A stretch of 13,516 nucleotides of DNA. It comes from Bacillota bacterium. Its GTDB lineage: Bacteria > Bacillota > Sulfobacillia > JABLXB01. A program made the translations under genes and the position numbers. The stretch lies in the NCBI GenBank assembly GCA_024653225.1, contig JANLGA010000005.1, positions 12,900 through 26,415 on the forward strand, read 5' to 3'. Positions 1 to 5,790 of the stretch are shown here, piece by piece; the first letter of the stretch is position 1; every line of letters starts with the position of its first letter. Under the pieces are notes generated by a model. The model was not told the origin of the DNA and made no database searches. It was given only the letters and a program-made list of their open reading frames with translations.

Positions 1-843
1 CCGGCGCAGGAAGGGGAACACAAGCCCTGCGAAATTGCTCCCTCCCCCGCAGCAGCCCACGACATAATCGGGCGAATCCCCCGCCTTCGCCATTTGTTCC
101 GCGGCTTCGAGCCCTATTACGGTCTGGTGCAGCAGTACGTGGTTGAGCACGCTCCCGAGCGAATACTTGGTGTCACGGTGAGCGGCGGCGTCCTCCACCG
201 CCTCGCTTATGGCGATCCCGAGGCTGCCCGGGCTGCCGGGCGAACGCGCGAGCACGCCCCTGCCGGCGGCAGTCCTCGTGCTGGGGCTCGGCACGACGTC
301 GGCTCCATACACCTGCATTAGCGAGCGCCTGTACGGCTTCTGCTCGTAGCTGATGCGTACCATGTATACCGTGCACTCCAAGTCGAAGAACGAGCACGCC
401 ATCGCCAGCGCCGATCCCCATTGTCCCGCGCCCGTCTCAGTGGCCAGGCGGCGTGTGCCCTCGCGACTGTTGTAGTACGCCTGCGCCACGGCGGTATTGG
501 GTTTGTGACTCCCGGCGGGGCTAACCCCCTCGTACTTGTAGTAGATCCTGGCGCGCGTGCCGAGAGCCCGCTCCAGGCGTCTCGCCCTGAACAGCGGGGT
601 CGGCCTCCACTGCCGGTACACTTCGAGTACGCGGCCGGGGATATCCACGTACCGGTCCGGCGACACTTCCTGCTCGATCAGCGCCGCCGGAAACAGGGGC
701 TCCAGGTCGCCCGGGGTCAGGGGCTGGAGCGTGCCGGGGTGGAGCGGCGGGTCCAACTCGAATGGAAGATCCGGCAGGATGTTGTACCACGCCTTGGGAA
801 TCTCGTCCTCGTTCAGCAGGAACTTGACTGTCTCGTCCTTCAT
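1..843 (-). CDS. trpB2: TrpB2-type tryptophan synthase beta chain, 3' end cut by the window edge
   Basis: A pyridoxal-phosphate enzyme that joins indole and L-serine to make tryptophan in the cytoplasm. The first 281 codons are present and the frame is still open at base 1; the family usually has about 430-450 residues, so roughly a third is missing. Visible marks: GSHKPNTA at 111-118 with K114 as the expected PLP lysine; TETGAGQWGS at 135-144, typical of the beta chain active-site loop; GGGSN at 266-270 for the PLP phosphate. The N-terminal stretch (KAWYNILPDLP near 17-27) and SYEQKPYRRS at 165-174 are typical of the TrpB2 (TrpB-like) group rather than TrpB1. The ATG start has GGGAGG at 854-859, ten bases upstream. 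The T-box leader just upstream implies control by uncharged tRNA-Trp. No trpA is visible, as is common for TrpB2, which often stands apart from the trp operon. Confidence 0.93.
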   Translation of the reverse strand, partial: MKDETVKFLLNEDEIPKAWYNILPDLPFELDPPLHPGTLQPLTPGDLEPLFPAALIEQEVSPDRYVDIPGRVLEVYRQWRPTPLFRARRLERALGTRARIYYKYEGVSPAGSHKPNTAVAQAYYNSREGTRRLATETGAGQWGSALAMACSFFDLECTVYMVRISYEQKPYRRSLMQVYGADVVPSPSTRTAAGRGVLARSPGSPGSLGIAISEAVEDAAAHRDTKYSLGSVLNHVLLHQTVIGLEAAEQMAKAGDSPDYVVGCCGGGSNFAGLVFPFLRR

Positions 844-853
844 GACCTTCCAA

Positions 854-859
854 CCTCCC
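854..859 (-). promoter_or_regulatory. Shine-Dalgarno site of trpB2
   Basis: GGGAGG on the minus strand, ten bases before the ATG at 843. It lies just downstream of the T-box terminator, so the gene can be translated only if the leader is read through. Confidence 0.75.
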
Positions 860-882
860 TCGCGATCGGATTCATCTGAAAA

Positions 883-910
883 CATAAAACCCGCCCTGTT
901 GGGGACGGGT
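883..910 (-). terminator. Intrinsic terminator of the T-box leader
   Basis: Minus-strand hairpin with arms ACCCGTCC and GGGCGGGT (8 pairs, one of them G-T), a 6-base loop and then TTTTATG. It lies right after the T-box sequence and before trpB2, where the T-box expression platform is expected. The 5' arm would be shared with the antiterminator when uncharged tRNA is bound. Confidence 0.85.
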
Positions 911-1181
911 CTGTACCGCGGTGCCACCCCGCTTAGCCCCGAGCGCCGTCGGCCGGCTCTTCTCGGTTCTCGCTCATTTCGGGTACGAGGCTTTCTCGCC
1001 TTTATACCCTCTCCACGTATCGGAGGATCTCCGGCAGGCCATACTCGGGTCCCTTTCAGGCCTGCTGCTCACGGGTCCATTCGGCCGCTCCTTCCGGCGC
1101 CGGGCTTTCACTGTCCCCGGCTCGCTTCGCCGTCGGTGATGCGCTTACTAGTCCCGATCATCGCGTTCGCCGTATCTAGTT
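883..1181 (-). ncRNA. Tryptophan-specific T-box riboswitch leader
   Basis: The near-canonical T-box GGGGTGGCACCGCGG sits at 916-930. Its bulge UGGC (923-926) pairs with an acceptor end of form GCCA, so a G discriminator base, as bacterial tRNA-Trp has. In Stem I, CGGG (1153-1156) pairs with CCCG (1072-1075), and this helix closes a specifier loop holding GAATGGA with TGG at 1077-1079, the tryptophan codon followed by a purine as the class requires. AGTA lies on the 5' side of the loop near 1147-1150, and an apical segment with GTGAAAG lies near 1105-1111. A GGGTA/TACCC hairpin (about 981-1009) fits Stem III. Inferred function: uncharged tRNA-Trp favours the antiterminator and turns on trpB2. 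The gene-free stretch 844-1266 is accounted for by this leader and its promoter. Confidence 0.93.
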
Positions 1182-1187
1182 GACCAG

Positions 1188-1216
1188 ATGTTATCACGCC
1201 CACGGGCACGCGTCAA
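1188..1216 (-). promoter_or_regulatory. Sigma-A type promoter of the T-box/trpB2 unit
   Basis: On the minus strand TTGACG (1211-1216) and TAACAT (1188-1193) are separated by 17 bases. Transcription would start near 1180, about 25 bases before the T-box Stem I. The local sequence is clearly richer in A+T than the flanks. Confidence 0.8.
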
Positions 1217-1266
1217 TAGTGAAATTCAATCTGACAAACTTCAATATGTGAGATTTCGACGTCGCT

Positions 1267-2367
1267 TCACTGGATGAGGTGAACGTGCTCCGGGGCAATC
1301 CGTACTCGCACCCGGTCGCCTGGTGCCGGGGACCGGCTCGTTCCGGACCACGGACCGACCATTGCGCCGGTCCGAAACGCCCCGCAGTCCACCACGGCCC
1401 TTCTCGGTGCGCCGGCCGGCAGCACCTCCGTCACAACTCCGGGCAGGAAGTTGGCTTCCGCCTCCCGGCCCGTTCGCCCTTTTCCGGCATCGCCCGATCC
1501 GCACACCACAATCACGTCCTCGGGCCTGACCCAGACGCGGACCCGTCCCTCGCCGGCGGCATCCACGGACGAGAGGAACGAGTCACCGCAGCGGACGACC
1601 GAGTGCCGACCGTCCCGGCCCACCACGACCCCGGTGCACAGGTGTTCCATGCCGACGAGCGCCGCAGCCTCCTCCCCAGCGGGGTGACTCCACACATCCC
1701 TGGGAGACGCGTCCTGCACCACGCGCCCGTCGTTCATGACCACCACGCGGTTGCACAACGACAAGGCTTCCTCCGCCTCGTGGGTCACGTAGACCGCCGT
1801 GGACCGGAGTTCCCGCAGAACCCGCGCCAGGTCCCTCGCGAATGAGAGCTTCGTGGGGCTGTCGAGGTTCGCCATCGGTTCGTCGAGGAACAACATCTCC
1901 GGTTCGACCGCCAGTGCCCTTGCGAGGCTCACCCGCCGGGCTTCTCCCCCCGAGAGGCTGCCAGCTTGCCGACGGTCCAGGTGGGCGATGCCGAGCAGCC
2001 CCAATACGCGGTCCGTCGCTTCCCGGATCCTCTCTCGGGGTAGGCGCCTCACCGACAATCCGTAGGAGACGTTGAACCGCACCGAACCGCCAAAGAGCAC
2101 GGGCTCCTGGAACACCATTGACATCCGTCTTCGCTGGGCAAGGCGCTCACGCTCCGTCACGAGCCTCTTCCCACGGAACCGTATCTCTCCCGACGTCGGC
2201 TTCTCCAGGAGGCACAAGATCCGGAGCAGGGTGCTCTTGCCGGAGCCGTTCTTGCCGAGTATCCCCAACACGTCTCCCTCGTTCACGCGGAGATCCGCTA
2301 TATCCAGGACCCGCCTGCCGCCGTACACCTGCACGAGACCCTCCGCGCGGATCAAGGGTTGTTCCAT
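1267..2367 (-). CDS. tupC: Tungstate ABC transporter ATP-binding protein with C-terminal TOBE-like extension
   Basis: The ATPase that powers tungstate import, on the inner face of the membrane with TupB; 366 residues. Seen: Walker A GKNGSGKST at 38-46, Q-loop Q87, signature LSGGE at 148-152, Walker B LFLDEP at 159-164, and H-loop H196. Residues from about 235 to the end form a beta-rich tail with RPEDV at 281-285 and a NFLPGVVTEV segment near 296-305, resembling the TOBE/MOP-like domains of oxyanion transporter ATPases. The frame stays open upstream to 2640, but that part is low-complexity antisense of tupB. I place the start at the ATG MEQPLIRAEG, 16 bases inside the tupB end, which suggests translational coupling. 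The assignment to tungstate rests mainly on tupA and tupB. Confidence 0.9.
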   Translation of the reverse strand: MEQPLIRAEGLVQVYGGRRVLDIADLRVNEGDVLGILGKNGSGKSTLLRILCLLEKPTSGEIRFRGKRLVTERERLAQRRRMSMVFQEPVLFGGSVRFNVSYGLSVRRLPRERIREATDRVLGLLGIAHLDRRQAGSLSGGEARRVSLARALAVEPEMLFLDEPMANLDSPTKLSFARDLARVLRELRSTAVYVTHEAEEALSLCNRVVVMNDGRVVQDASPRDVWSHPAGEEAAALVGMEHLCTGVVVGRDGRHSVVRCGDSFLSSVDAAGEGRVRVWVRPEDVIVVCGSGDAGKGRTGREAEANFLPGVVTEVLPAGAPRRAVVDCGAFRTGAMVGPWSGTSRSPAPGDRVRVRIAPEHVHLIQ

Positions 2368-3062
2368 CTCCCGGCTCCCCTCTGTTGGAAGTACGTGAGA
2401 GCGAAGTTCACGGCGAAAGACATCGCGAGAAGGACGGCGCCCAGGGCGAGTGCCGTCTCGAAGTGCCCCATCCGGCTTTCTAGCACCATCGCGGTTGTCA
2501 GAACACGGGTCCGCCCCTTGATGTTCCCTCCGACCATCATCACGGCGCCGACTTCCGAGATGATGCCGCCGAATCCGGCCATGACGGCGGCCAGGACTGA
2601 CAGGCGGGCTTCCCTCAGAAGCAGCGACAGCGATTGCCACCTGCTCGCCCCGAGCGCCATTGCCTGCAGGCCCACCTTCGAGTCAACCTGCTGCACCCCG
2701 GCAAGCGTCAATCCCATGACTATCGGCAGCGCGATCAGCACTTGGGCGATCACCATCACCGCCGGAGTATACATCAGCTCCAGGGCGCCGAAGGGGCCGC
2801 TCCGCCAGAACAGCATCGAGACGATCAGGCCCACGACCACCGGCGGCAACCCCATGCCTGTGTTCACGGCGCCTATGACCAGGCGCCTGCCCTTGAACCT
2901 GGTCACCGCCAGCACGACCGCCATCGGGACCCCCAGGACGACGGCCACGGCGGTCGCGGCGCCTGAGACCCGCAGAGAGAGTGACGCGATCTCGGCAACC
3001 TCCGGGTCAAGTGAAACCAGCATTCCCCCCGCCCTTAGCAGTGAACGCACGATCTCGGCCAA
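2352..3062 (-). CDS. tupB: Tungstate ABC transporter permease
   Basis: Integral membrane subunit of the TupABC importer, 236 residues, with about five or six hydrophobic helices. The cytoplasmic EAA loop that contacts the ATPase is at about 131-153 (MALGASRW at 135-142). The stretch GGIISEVGAVMMVGGNIKG (165-183) is highly characteristic of TupB/WtpB-type permeases. The start is TTG, supported by AGGAGG with a 7-base spacer; the next in-frame ATG, at residue 14, has no comparable site. The gene lies 45 bases after tupA and overlaps tupC. Confidence 0.92.
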   Translation of the reverse strand: MAEIVRSLLRAGGMLVSLDPEVAEIASLSLRVSGAATAVAVVLGVPMAVVLAVTRFKGRRLVIGAVNTGMGLPPVVVGLIVSMLFWRSGPFGALELMYTPAVMVIAQVLIALPIVMGLTLAGVQQVDSKVGLQAMALGASRWQSLSLLLREARLSVLAAVMAGFGGIISEVGAVMMVGGNIKGRTRVLTTAMVLESRMGHFETALALGAVLLAMSFAVNFALTYFQQRGAGRWNNP

Positions 3063-3107
3063 TTTCGCGCCTCCTCCACATCGCGGTCCTTCGGTCGGCG
3101 GCTCCCA

Positions 3108-3953
3108 TCAGCGTCCGTCCCACGGCGTGAACAGTGCCCGCCCGAATTTCTCCCTGCCGAATTCCCCGATAATGCGGCGACCTTCCGGCGAAGTCAGGAA
3201 CTCCGCGTACGCCCTCGCGCCGGCGGCGTTTCTCGCGCCTTTCACCTCGATGACCCCGTACGGATTCAAGAGCGCGGGGTGTCCCTCCGACAGGACCTCC
3301 AGCTCGAGCGATTTCGTCGCGAGGTACGTTCCCCTATCGGCGAGCACATACGCCCGCTTCTCGCTGGCTATCCTGAGCGTGTCCCCCATCCCTTGCCCCG
3401 TCGAGATGTACCAGGTTCCCCCGGGCGTCATTCCCGCGGCTTTCCACAGTTCCAGTTCCTTCTCGTGGGTCCCGGAGTCGTCCCCGCGGCTGACGAATGT
3501 TGCGCCGGTGCCGGCGATCCGCGCGAATGCCTCCCCCGGCGCCGAACCGCGCACGCCCGCCGGGTCGTCCCTCGGCCCGAGGACCACGAAGTCGTTGTAC
3601 ATGACGTCGAGTCTCCTCGACCCGAAACCCGCCTCCATGAATTCGTCCTCGTCCTTCCGGGAGTGGACCAGGAGCACGTCCGCCTCTTTCTTCCGCCCCA
3701 GCGCGAGCGCTTCTCCGGTTCCGACCGCGATGGTCTTGACGGTGTAGGGGTGCTCCTTCTCGAACTCGCCGTTTATCGCGTCGAGCAGACCCGTGTCCGC
3801 AGTGCTCGTGGTCGTCGCGAGCACCAGCGGCGTCCTCTCGACAGGACGCCCCGCTCGACACCCCGAGAGCGACGCGCTCCCGACCGCCGCACCCAGGACG
3901 ACGGCGGCAGCGAGTACTAGGGGTCCACCCCAATTGCGACGACCGGCAACCAC
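3108..3953 (-). CDS. tupA: Tungstate-binding lipoprotein of the TupABC transporter
   Basis: Captures tungstate outside the cell and hands it to TupB; 281 residues. The N-terminus has two arginines (5-6), a hydrophobic helix (11-28) and a lipobox LSGC with C32 as the lipidated cysteine. The mature part carries ATTTSTADTG (46-55), the oxyanion-binding signature of TupA, followed by YNDFVVLGP, SRGDDSGTHEKE and TGQGMGDTL, all typical of the family. An upstream ATG in frame at 4124 would give a 338-residue protein, but it lies inside the riboswitch and would bury the signal peptide. I choose the GTG at 3953, which has GGGGAGGG (3960-3967) six bases upstream and puts the signal peptide at the N-terminus. 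It is first in the operon and controlled by the leader at 4017-4160. Confidence 0.93.
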   Translation of the reverse strand: MVAGRRNWGGPLVLAAAVVLGAAVGSASLSGCRAGRPVERTPLVLATTTSTADTGLLDAINGEFEKEHPYTVKTIAVGTGEALALGRKKEADVLLVHSRKDEDEFMEAGFGSRRLDVMYNDFVVLGPRDDPAGVRGSAPGEAFARIAGTGATFVSRGDDSGTHEKELELWKAAGMTPGGTWYISTGQGMGDTLRIASEKRAYVLADRGTYLATKSLELEVLSEGHPALLNPYGVIEVKGARNAAGARAYAEFLTSPEGRRIIGEFGREKFGRALFTPWDGR

Positions 3954-3959
3954 GTCCGT

Positions 3960-3967
3960 CCCTCCCC
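3960..3967 (-). promoter_or_regulatory. Shine-Dalgarno site that fixes the GTG start of tupA
   Basis: GGGGAGGG on the minus strand with a 6-base spacer to GTG at 3953. It decides against the in-frame ATG at 4124. Confidence 0.75.
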
Positions 3968-4016
3968 GCCCGATGAAGGCGTCCGAGTCCGGCCCCGTCC
4001 GGCTGCAAACTCGAAT

Positions 4017-4048
4017 GAAAAGCCACCTTCGTCCCCGACGACGGTGGC
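4017..4048 (-). terminator. Intrinsic terminator between riboswitch and tupA
   Basis: Minus-strand arms GCCACCGTCGTC (4037-4048) and GACGAAGGTGGC (4022-4033) give 12 positions with a single G-A mismatch and a 3-base loop, followed by TTTT (4018-4021). It starts five bases after the last paired base of the proposed aptamer and lies upstream of the tupA ribosome binding site. That is the layout of a transcription-attenuating riboswitch. Confidence 0.85.
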
Positions 4049-4052
4049 CCGG

Positions 4053-4160
4053 CGTGACTTCCTTTCCGATCGCGGGAGGCGCAGCCGTTTCCGGCGACAC
4101 CCTTTCGGTCTCACCCCATGGCACCGCCGGCTTTAGGGGATTCGACTCGGAATGTCAACG
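4053..4160 (-). ncRNA. Moco RNA class riboswitch (Mo/W cofactor) upstream of tupABC
   Basis: On the minus strand, 4061-4080 reads GCCTCCCG then CGATC then GGAAAGG. This matches the conserved 3' half of the Moco RNA motif as I remember it from the E. coli moaA leader. The outer helix can form between CG(T)TGAC(A)TTCC (4149-4160) and GGAAGTCACG (4053-4062), with two bulged bases. Inside is an 11-pair stem between 4120-4130 and 4091-4101, three of the pairs G-T. Known from the literature: Moco RNAs sit upstream of molybdenum cofactor, molybdate and tungstate genes, and a variant is proposed to sense tungsten cofactor. A promoter upstream, a terminator downstream and a tungstate transporter agree with this. 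I could not recover the class P2 helix with confidence, so the fold is partly unsettled. With the promoter this explains the gene-free stretch 3954-4279. Confidence 0.72.
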
Positions 4161-4198
4161 GATCGATGATCATGTTGGACCTGCATCTAGTGCAACAT

Positions 4199-4226
4199 TT
4201 TATATCAGCTCCAGGACCGCGGTCAA
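4199..4226 (-). promoter_or_regulatory. Sigma-A type promoter of the tup operon
   Basis: TTGACC (4221-4226) and TATAAA (4199-4204) on the minus strand, 16 bases apart, each 5 of 6 to consensus. The predicted start near 4192 leaves about 30 bases before the riboswitch, so the whole aptamer is transcribed. Confidence 0.8.
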
Positions 4227-4279
4227 CGGCGGCCGGGACGGCGGCCGGCACGCTTCCGCCTCGCCCGCAGGACGCAGGT

Positions 4280-4732
4280 TCAGCGCCGCCGTAACATTCG
4301 GGCGAACGCGCCCCACGCGCGTTCGAATCGGACGCGAAGCCCGCCCTGCGGGGCGAGTACCGACGCGATGCGGACCCGTGCTCGGGCCAGGAACCGCCGC
4401 GACCGGCTCACGACGCGCGCTGCGATTCCGGCAAGGCGCTTCAGGACGAGCAGCACTACGGGGCTTGCGGCCAGGAGATAGGATCCGAACCCCGCCGCGA
4501 ACCCGAGGAACAAGTACAGCCTGAGGCCGATCCAGTTTGAGACCAGGAGGGAGAAAACCAACAGCGGGGTGAGCACCAGCCAGAAGACCATGTCCTCGAC
4601 GTAGACGATGAGACCCTTGGGTGACGTGGCCCACCTGAATATGCGGTACACGTCGAACAGGATGCCGGAGGCGACTCCGGCGAGCGCCATTACGGAAACC
4701 CTGTAGAATTGGACATCGAGCGGTTCGAGCAC
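4280..4732 (-). CDS. yabQ: Spore cortex biosynthesis membrane protein YabQ
   Basis: A membrane protein needed for spore cortex formation in B. subtilis, there found around the forespore. This homologue has 150 residues, shorter than the roughly 210 of B. subtilis, the difference being at the C-terminal end. It has hydrophobic segments near 8-30, 43-66 and 70-96, the motif LFDVYRIFRW (25-34) typical of YabQ, and a basic tail rich in arginine (about 104-150) that is likely cytoplasmic. The start is GTG at 4732, 12 bases after the yabP stop, with only a weak ribosome binding site, so coupling to yabP is likely. Identification rests on the N-terminal pattern and the yabP neighbour. Confidence 0.85.
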   Translation of the reverse strand: MLEPLDVQFYRVSVMALAGVASGILFDVYRIFRWATSPKGLIVYVEDMVFWLVLTPLLVFSLLVSNWIGLRLYLFLGFAAGFGSYLLAASPVVLLVLKRLAGIAARVVSRSRRFLARARVRIASVLAPQGGLRVRFERAWGAFARMLRRR

Positions 4733-4744
4733 CGCTATCCGAGG

Positions 4745-5041
4745 CTACCTGAAGAGCCTCTCGAACAATCCTTTGCCCTTGTGCTTACCCCTCGAGCCGA
4801 GGTTGGGAGAATACTGCAGGCCGTGGACGAGCCCCTCGACGGAGAAACTCCCTTCCTCGACGTCGAGTTGCTTGATCTTGAGGTCCTCCCCCCTGACCGT
4901 GAGTGCCCCGTACTCGGTATCCATCATCACCTCCTGGTCGTCAAAGCTCTCCACCTGCACCACCCCGCGAATGGTCACCTTCTCGCGGTTGAATACGTGC
5001 ACCTCGTGGTCTTTCGCCAGGTCGTAGTCCCTGTCTTCCAC
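4745..5041 (-). CDS. yabP: Sporulation protein YabP
   Basis: A 98-residue protein of the YabP/YqfC family, needed for cortex assembly in B. subtilis and made in the mother cell there. The N-terminal half is a run of short beta strands with NREKVTIRGVVQVESFDD (18-35) and YGALTVRGEDLKI (44-56), the usual family core. The basic C-terminus with GLFERLFR is also typical. The start is GTG with AGGGGGAA upstream; an ATG seven bases earlier is out of frame. It lies 17 bases after rqcP and 12 bases before yabQ, so the three genes are surely co-transcribed. Confidence 0.9.
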   Translation of the reverse strand: MEDRDYDLAKDHEVHVFNREKVTIRGVVQVESFDDQEVMMDTEYGALTVRGEDLKIKQLDVEEGSFSVEGLVHGLQYSPNLGSRGKHKGKGLFERLFR

Positions 5042-5058
5042 GGGCCATTCCCCCTCGC

Positions 5059-5343
5059 CTAATACGTATGCTCGTCTGCGGGGGATATGCCGCGAACCGG
5101 GCCCTCCACGACCCTGTACATTCTCCGCGCTATGTCCGCTGTGGCGGAATCACGCACCTCGAGAACCTGCACTTGAACGGTGCCGCCGCCGAACTCTATG
5201 GCGACGATGTCGCCGACACTCACCTCGCTCCCCGGTTTGGCTTTCCTGCCGTTGACGGCGACGCGGCCCTCCTCGCACGCTTCCCGCGCCACGGTTCGTC
5301 GCTTGACCAGCCTGCTCACCTTCAGGAACTTGTCGACCCGCAT
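5059..5343 (-). CDS. rqcP: RqcP (YabO), S4-domain RNA-binding protein of ribosome quality control
   Basis: A 94-residue S4-domain protein. Its B. subtilis homologue (formerly YabO) binds stalled 50S subunits together with RqcH and tRNA-Ala and promotes C-terminal alanine tailing of incomplete chains. Seen: the S4 fold from residue 1, with MRVDKFLKVSRLVKRRTVA (1-19), EGRVAVNGRKAKPG (25-38) and GDIVAIEFG (44-52), nearly the Bacillus pattern. The ATG start has AAGGGGAG eight bases upstream. The gene begins about 30 bases after the T-run of the HU terminator, with no clear promoter in that space. Its expression may therefore depend on read-through. Confidence 0.93.
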   Translation of the reverse strand: MRVDKFLKVSRLVKRRTVAREACEEGRVAVNGRKAKPGSEVSVGDIVAIEFGGGTVQVQVLEVRDSATADIARRMYRVVEGPVRGISPADEHTY

Positions 5344-5373
5344 CCCGACTTCTCCCCTTCATGGGCAGGCTTC

Positions 5374-5409
5374 AAAAAACGAAATCAGGTTCGCCGGGCG
5401 AACCTGATT
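5374..5409 (-). terminator. Strong intrinsic terminator after the HU gene
   Basis: A perfect 12-bp hairpin with arms AATCAGGTTCGC and GCGAACCTGATT, loop CCG, followed on the minus strand by TCGTTTTTT. It lies 14 bases after the HU stop codon and 30 bases before rqcP. The other strand has no T-run, so it acts only in the direction of the operon. Confidence 0.95.
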
Positions 5410-5423
5410 GCTCGCTCTCCCGG

Positions 5424-5696
5424 TTACTTCGTGGTCTCTTTCAGGGCCTTGCCCGCCCTGAAAGTCGGGACCTTCGTCGCAGCGATGTCAATCTCCTCGC
5501 CCGTCTTGGGGTTGCGGCCCTTGCGGGCGGCCCTCTGTCTCACCTCGAATGTGCCGAACCCCACGAGGGACACCTTGTCGTCCCTGGACAGAGCCTCCTC
5601 AATGACATCGATCACCGAGTTGACCACCTTCTCGGTGTCTTTCTTCGTCATCCCGGTCCTCTCCGCGACCGCAGAAACGAGTTCCGCCTTATTCAA
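5424..5696 (-). CDS. hup: HU family DNA-binding protein
   Basis: A histone-like protein that binds and bends DNA without strict sequence preference, as a dimer. Ninety residues, the usual HU length. Seen: MNKAELVSAVAERTG at the N-terminus, LVGFGTFEVR at 44-53, and GRNPKTGEEI at 60-69 with P63 as the residue that intercalates into DNA. The frame runs 22 codons further upstream without HU-like sequence. I set the start at TTG (5694-5696), which has GGGAGGG six bases upstream and gives the standard HU N-terminus. It lies between mazG and rqcP, an arrangement I associate with clostridia more than with B. subtilis. The strong terminator behind it fits a highly expressed short transcript. Confidence 0.96.
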   Translation of the reverse strand: MNKAELVSAVAERTGMTKKDTEKVVNSVIDVIEEALSRDDKVSLVGFGTFEVRQRAARKGRNPKTGEEIDIAATKVPTFRAGKALKETTK

Positions 5697-5748
5697 CCGA
5701 ATCCCTCCCAAGTTTAGACCGGGCAACCCGGCCCCGTGCGCGCCCGCG

Positions 5749-5779
5749 GCGCCGGAAAACACCGGTCGTGGTCCGGCGC
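5749..5779 (-). repeat. GC-rich inverted repeat between mazG and hup
   Basis: Arms GCGCCGGA and TCCGGCGC, with CAC/GTG pairing possible inside. No T-run follows, so it is not a classical intrinsic terminator. It could be an RNA processing or stability element at the 3' end of mazG. A second, 5-bp hairpin CCGGG/CCCGG (5719-5731) lies just before the HU ribosome binding site. Confidence 0.5.
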
Positions 5780-5790
5780 ACTGCAGACTG

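Noticed and set aside
421..1183. Plus-strand open frames over the trpB2 start and the T-box leader
   Set aside because: They are antisense to a clear TrpB2 reading frame and to a structured RNA leader, with no protein family features.
1217..1266. A terminator for tupC before the trpB2 promoter
   Set aside because: Only a weak A/T hairpin (GAAAT/ATTTC) can be drawn and no GC stem with a T-run exists, so I do not call one.
2368..2640. N-terminal extension of tupC by 91 codons
   Set aside because: The added residues are Arg/Gly-rich out-of-frame tupB sequence; the ABC domain begins properly at the ATG at 2367.
2359..3747. A 462-codon open frame on the plus strand, antisense to tupB and tupA
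   Set aside because: Its translation is low-complexity Ser/Thr/Pro/Arg-rich, as expected from the complement of GC-rich coding DNA, it has no recognisable domain, and it lies opposite two clear genes.
3954..4124. N-terminal extension of tupA to an ATG at 4124
   Set aside because: It would translate the riboswitch and terminator and push the lipoprotein signal peptide 57 residues inward; the GTG at 3953 has a strong Shine-Dalgarno site.
4130..4158. TTGACA (4153-4158) as the -35 box of the tup operon
   Set aside because: The matching -10 position reads TAAAGC, a poor fit, and a start there would remove the 5' strand of the aptamer; the TTGACC/TATAAA pair upstream is better.
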